The notes below the pieces were generated by a model. That model was not told where the DNA came from and did no database searches. It saw nothing but the letters and a program-made list of their open reading frames with translations. The position numbers and the translations under genes are program-made. From NCBI GenBank assembly GCA_041603235.1, contig JBFIES010000001.1, positions 124,001 through 188,000 on the forward strand: a DNA stretch of 64,000 nt. The letters are read 5' to 3'. The DNA is from Panacagrimonas sp041603235. Its GTDB lineage: Bacteria; Pseudomonadota; Gammaproteobacteria; Nevskiales; Nevskiaceae. Below are positions 61,046-64,000 of this stretch, one piece after another (position 1 is the first letter of the stretch; every line of letters starts with the position of its first letter).

Positions 61046-64000
61046 CTACTGCGGGCTCCGCAAGGCCTGGAGTTCGTGCAATTCGCGCACGGCAACGGTG
61101 AGCGCCGCATAGTCAGATGCCCCCGCTGCCTGCAGCTCAGAAAGTCGCCTCAGGCTTACACTCAGACGCCCCTGATGGACCTTTCGCCAGGTCCCGAGAC
61201 GTTCCTGCGGAGCACGGTCATCGCATGCCAGCACACGCTCGCAGACTTCCCGATGCAGACGATAGGCATCTTCGCGCAAACGCGTTCGCGCCAGAGCCTG
61301 CCAGCTGTCACTGGGTTGCAGGGCAATGATCGCGGAGAGCAGCCAGGGCATGTGAAGCATGTCCCCGACCTGAAAATAGACCGGGAGCGTCTCTTCGAAC
61401 GGAATCTCCAGTTGTTGCGACAAATCTGCAATGTCCAGAACGCTGCCCAGCGCACGGGCCCTGGCCAGCATTTGCGAGAGATCCTCGGGCACGTCCTGAC
61501 CCTTGAGCGCTGAGAGATGCTGATCAAAATCATCCCGGTAATCGCCGGGCAGAACGTCCGGCAGTTGCTCGCCCATCTTTGCAACGCAGGACTGGTAGCG
61601 ATCGAGCAGCGACTGGATATCGCTGTCGTGGAGCATTCGAGCGGAGATGATTACCGACACGACATGTCTCAACAGCGCAACAACCTGGGTCATCAGCGAG
61701 TACTGCACCGCAGCAGGAAGCTGATGATCCAAGTTCTCGATTGCGTCCCAGTACTGACCTGCGCCGAGCAGCGCATCGGCTGCCGAATAGGCATGCAAGA
61801 CCTCGTGCGCTTCAACGCCGTGGTTTTCGGCCATGCGCCAGGCGAGACTGACGCCCATTCGATTGACCATCGAGTTTGCACAAATGGTCGAGATGATTTC
61901 CGCTCGCAGATCGTGGTCGCGGATAGACGCTTCGAAGCGCTTCACCATTTCCTTGGGGAAGTAGTTGAGCAGACTGCGCGCAAAGAACGCGTCCCTCACC
62001 ATTGCAGAGCCTTGTGCGGATTCGAACAGCGCGATCTTGCTGTAGGCAACGAGCACCGCAATCTCGGGCCGCTGCAAGCCCCGTCCCTTGCTTCGACGCT
62101 CCTGGATTTGATCATCGTCCGGCAATCCTTCGAGCGCGCGGTCCAGCCGCCCCTCGCGTTCAAAGCTTCTGATCAGCGCCTCGTGCTCGTCGAGCCGCTT
62201 GGCAGCTTCGGATTCAATCAAGCTGATCGCACCCGACTGAACTTCGTTGTCCCGCAATACCGCCTCAACAAGTTCCGGCGTCATCGATTCGAGCAAACGG
62301 TTCCGGTCTTCGATCTCAAGGCTGGATTGTCGCATCAACAGATTCAGGGGAATCTTGATGTTGACCTCGCGATCAGAGGAGTGCACACCACCTGAATTGT
62401 CGATGGCGTCCGTATTGATTCGACCGCCCTTGCCGGAAGCACCGTGCAAGGCATACTCGATGCGTCCGGCCTGAGTCAGGCCCAGGTTGCCACCTTCGCC
62501 GACGACCCGTGCCCGAAGTTCGCGGCCATCCACACGCAGTGCATTGTTGGCCCGGTCACGCACCTCATCATGGGATTGCGTCGAAGCCTTGACGTAGGTT
62601 CCCACACCGCCATTCCACAACAGGTCGACCGGCGCCTTGAGAATTACCTGCATAAGCTGCGCCGGGGTCAGCTCGGATTCGTCCGTACCCAGCGCTTGCA
62701 TCGCCTGCGGGGACAGCGTGATCTTCTTGAGGGTCCGCGGATAGATGCCACCGCCCTCGGACAGCAAGGACTCGTCGTAGTCAGACCACGAGGACCGCGG
62801 CAGCTCGAACAATCTGGAACGCTCCTTGAAGCCGGTCGCAGCATCAGCCTGAGGATCTATGAATATATGCCGGTGATCAAAAGCCGCGATCAGGCGAATG
62901 TGCTCGGACAGGAGCATGCCATTGCCAAAGACATCACCGGACATATCGCCGATGCCGACCACGGTGAAATCCTCGGACTGGATATCGGTCCCCAACTCGC
63001 GAAAATGTCGCTTCACGCTCTCCCAGGCTCCGCGAGCCGTAATACCCATTTTCTTGTGGTCGTAGCCCGCCGAACCACCGGATGCAAAGGCATCGTCGAG
63101 CCAGAAACCATACTCTTGGGCAATGCTGTTGGCGGTATCCGAAAAGCTCGCCGTGCCCTTGTCTGCCGCAACGACCAGGTACGAATCGTCGCCGTCATGG
63201 CGAACCACGTCCTCTGGCGGCACGATGCGCTCGCCATCGCGATTGTCCGTGACATCGAGCATGGCGCTGAGAAACTTCTGGTAGCAGGCCTTGCCATCCG
63301 CCAGCCAGGCGTCTCGATCCGACGGCGGCGGCCCCTTCTTAACCACAAACCCGCCTTTTGCGCCCACGGGAATGATGACGGCGTTCTTGACCTGCTGTGC
63401 CTTCATCAGCCCCAGCACTTCGGTGCGAAAATCCTCGTTACGATCCGACCAGCGCAGGCCGCCGCGTGCGACGCGACCGCCCCGCAGGTGAACACCCTCC
63501 AGGCGCGGGGCATACACCCAGATTTCAAACATCGGTCTGGGCAGCGGCAGTTCCGGAATCTTCTGCGGGTCCAGCTTCAGGCTGATAACCGACTTGGGGT
63601 CGCCATTCTTGTCCTTCTGGTAGAAGTTGGTTCGCAGACCTGCATCAACCACAGACAGCAGGGCTCGCAGTATCCGATCGGCATCCAGGCTCGATACTTC
63701 ATTGATAGCGTCTTGCGCCGCCTCCCGCGCTTCATGCTGACGCACGTCCCGTTCTTCTGAGTCCAAAGACAGTGCGAACCGGGCCTCAAAATAGGCCAGC
63801 ACATGGGAGGCCACCGGAGCGTTAAACGCGATCATGCGGTCAATATCGGCACGACCGTAAGGCAAGCCGATCTGGTTGACGTATTTGGCAAGGCATCGCA
63901 CGGCAACGATCTGTCGACCATCCAGACCGCCGGCCAGCGCCAGACGATTCATGGCGTCGTCCTCGCTGCGACCTTCCAGCACGGACAACAAGGTTTCTTC
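61046..64000 (-). CDS. gdhB: NAD-specific glutamate dehydrogenase, C-terminal part
   Basis: About 985 codons of a bacterial large NAD-GDH (PF05088, usually near 1600 residues) are visible; the gene continues beyond the right edge. It oxidises glutamate to 2-oxoglutarate and ammonia. Conserved blocks include VHLRGGRVARGGLRWSDRNE, AQQVKNAVIIPVGAKGGFVV, GDMSGDVFGNGMLLSEHIRL and DLLWNGGVGTYVKA. The in-frame ATG near the edge is internal, not the true start. The stop is 60 bases from cysS. The gene name gdhB follows Pseudomonas usage. Confidence 0.95.
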   Translation of the reverse strand, partial: EETLLSVLEGRSEDDAMNRLALAGGLDGRQIVAVRCLAKYVNQIGLPYGRADIDRMIAFNAPVASHVLAYFEARFALSLDSEERDVRQHEAREAAQDAINEVSSLDADRILRALLSVVDAGLRTNFYQKDKNGDPKSVISLKLDPQKIPELPLPRPMFEIWVYAPRLEGVHLRGGRVARGGLRWSDRNEDFRTEVLGLMKAQQVKNAVIIPVGAKGGFVVKKGPPPSDRDAWLADGKACYQKFLSAMLDVTDNRDGERIVPPEDVVRHDGDDSYLVVAADKGTASFSDTANSIAQEYGFWLDDAFASGGSAGYDHKKMGITARGAWESVKRHFRELGTDIQSEDFTVVGIGDMSGDVFGNGMLLSEHIRLIAAFDHRHIFIDPQADAATGFKERSRLFELPRSSWSDYDESLLSEGGGIYPRTLKKITLSPQAMQALGTDESELTPAQLMQVILKAPVDLLWNGGVGTYVKASTQSHDEVRDRANNALRVDGRELRARVVGEGGNLGLTQAGRIEYALHGASGKGGRINTDAIDNSGGVHSSDREVNIKIPLNLLMRQSSLEIEDRNRLLESMTPELVEAVLRDNEVQSGAISLIESEAAKRLDEHEALIRSFEREGRLDRALEGLPDDDQIQERRSKGRGLQRPEIAVLVAYSKIALFESAQGSAMVRDAFFARSLLNYFPKEMVKRFEASIRDHDLRAEIISTICANSMVNRMGVSLAWRMAENHGVEAHEVLHAYSAADALLGAGQYWDAIENLDHQLPAAVQYSLMTQVVALLRHVVSVIISARMLHDSDIQSLLDRYQSCVAKMGEQLPDVLPGDYRDDFDQHLSALKGQDVPEDLSQMLARARALGSVLDIADLSQQLEIPFEETLPVYFQVGDMLHMPWLLSAIIALQPSDSWQALARTRLREDAYRLHREVCERVLACDDRAPQERLGTWRKVHQGRLSVSLRRLSELQAAGASDYAALTVAVRELHELQALRSPQ

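Overview
This 64-kb window is chromosomal DNA from a gammaproteobacterium. The best evidence is the gene order ygfB-pepP-ubiH-ubiI-gcvT-gcvH-gcvP(A), the same order as in Escherichia coli. The split glycine decarboxylase (gcvPA/gcvPB), the large bacterial NAD-dependent glutamate dehydrogenase and the DUF1302/DUF1329 outer-membrane pair suggest a non-enteric lineage, perhaps near Nevskiales or Xanthomonadales; that placement is inference. I see no insertion sequence, integrase, prophage, CRISPR array, rRNA or tRNA. The region looks like core genome with patches of accessory genes.

Layout. 1-2.7 kb: a minus-strand stress cassette (TetR regulator, membrane-anchored thioredoxin-fold protein, glutathione S-transferase) with a clear operator/promoter, preceded by an EamA exporter. 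2.8-5.9 kb: a DUF4169 protein, a lysozyme-like protein, an ABC1 kinase and a divergent helical protein. 6-8.8 kb: aconitase A and a strong, probably bidirectional terminator. 8.8-12 kb: an M43-like metalloprotease with a tandem-repeat tail and two histidine-rich glycine-zipper proteins. 12.2-20.5 kb: a methanethiol methyltransferase-like membrane protein, MFS transporter, patatin, BaiN-type flavoprotein, YchJ, MscS channel, MAPEG protein and a DEAD-box helicase. 20.6-25.9 kb: a 1256-residue secreted protein with seven 98-residue repeats and a VWA domain, plus a predicted outer-membrane protein. 25.9-31.7 kb: an ABC-F ATPase, a Tat-exported PhoX-like protein and an SNF2 helicase.

32-45.6 kb is the metabolic core. 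An argA-bioA-rsmE operon (argA and bioA overlap by an ATGA) faces ygfB-pepP-ubiH-ubiI (ubiquinone hydroxylation). A tandem glycine riboswitch then leads gcvT-gcvH-gcvPA-tpx-gcvPB-dgkA, so glycine cleavage is controlled by its substrate and a thiol peroxidase sits inside the operon. 45.6-50.7 kb carries a PfkB kinase, a RelA/SpoT-family (p)ppGpp enzyme with an unusual acidic motif, and an Atm1-like ABC exporter.

50.7-56 kb is a compact envelope/lipid region: DUF1302 barrel, DUF1329 periplasmic protein, a strong terminator, then a PlsC-like acyltransferase overlapping an atypical SDR. 56-64 kb: Dps, an orphan DppF-like ATPase overlapping dps, an M48 lipoprotein protease, a DUF4864 protein, a membrane-anchored retropepsin-like protease, cysS, and the C-terminal 60% or so of NAD-glutamate dehydrogenase running off the right edge.

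The most interesting leads are the hybrid (p)ppGpp enzyme, the signal-less protease with repeats, the VWA repeat protein, the TetR-controlled redox cassette and the DUF1302/DUF1329-acyltransferase-SDR neighbourhood.
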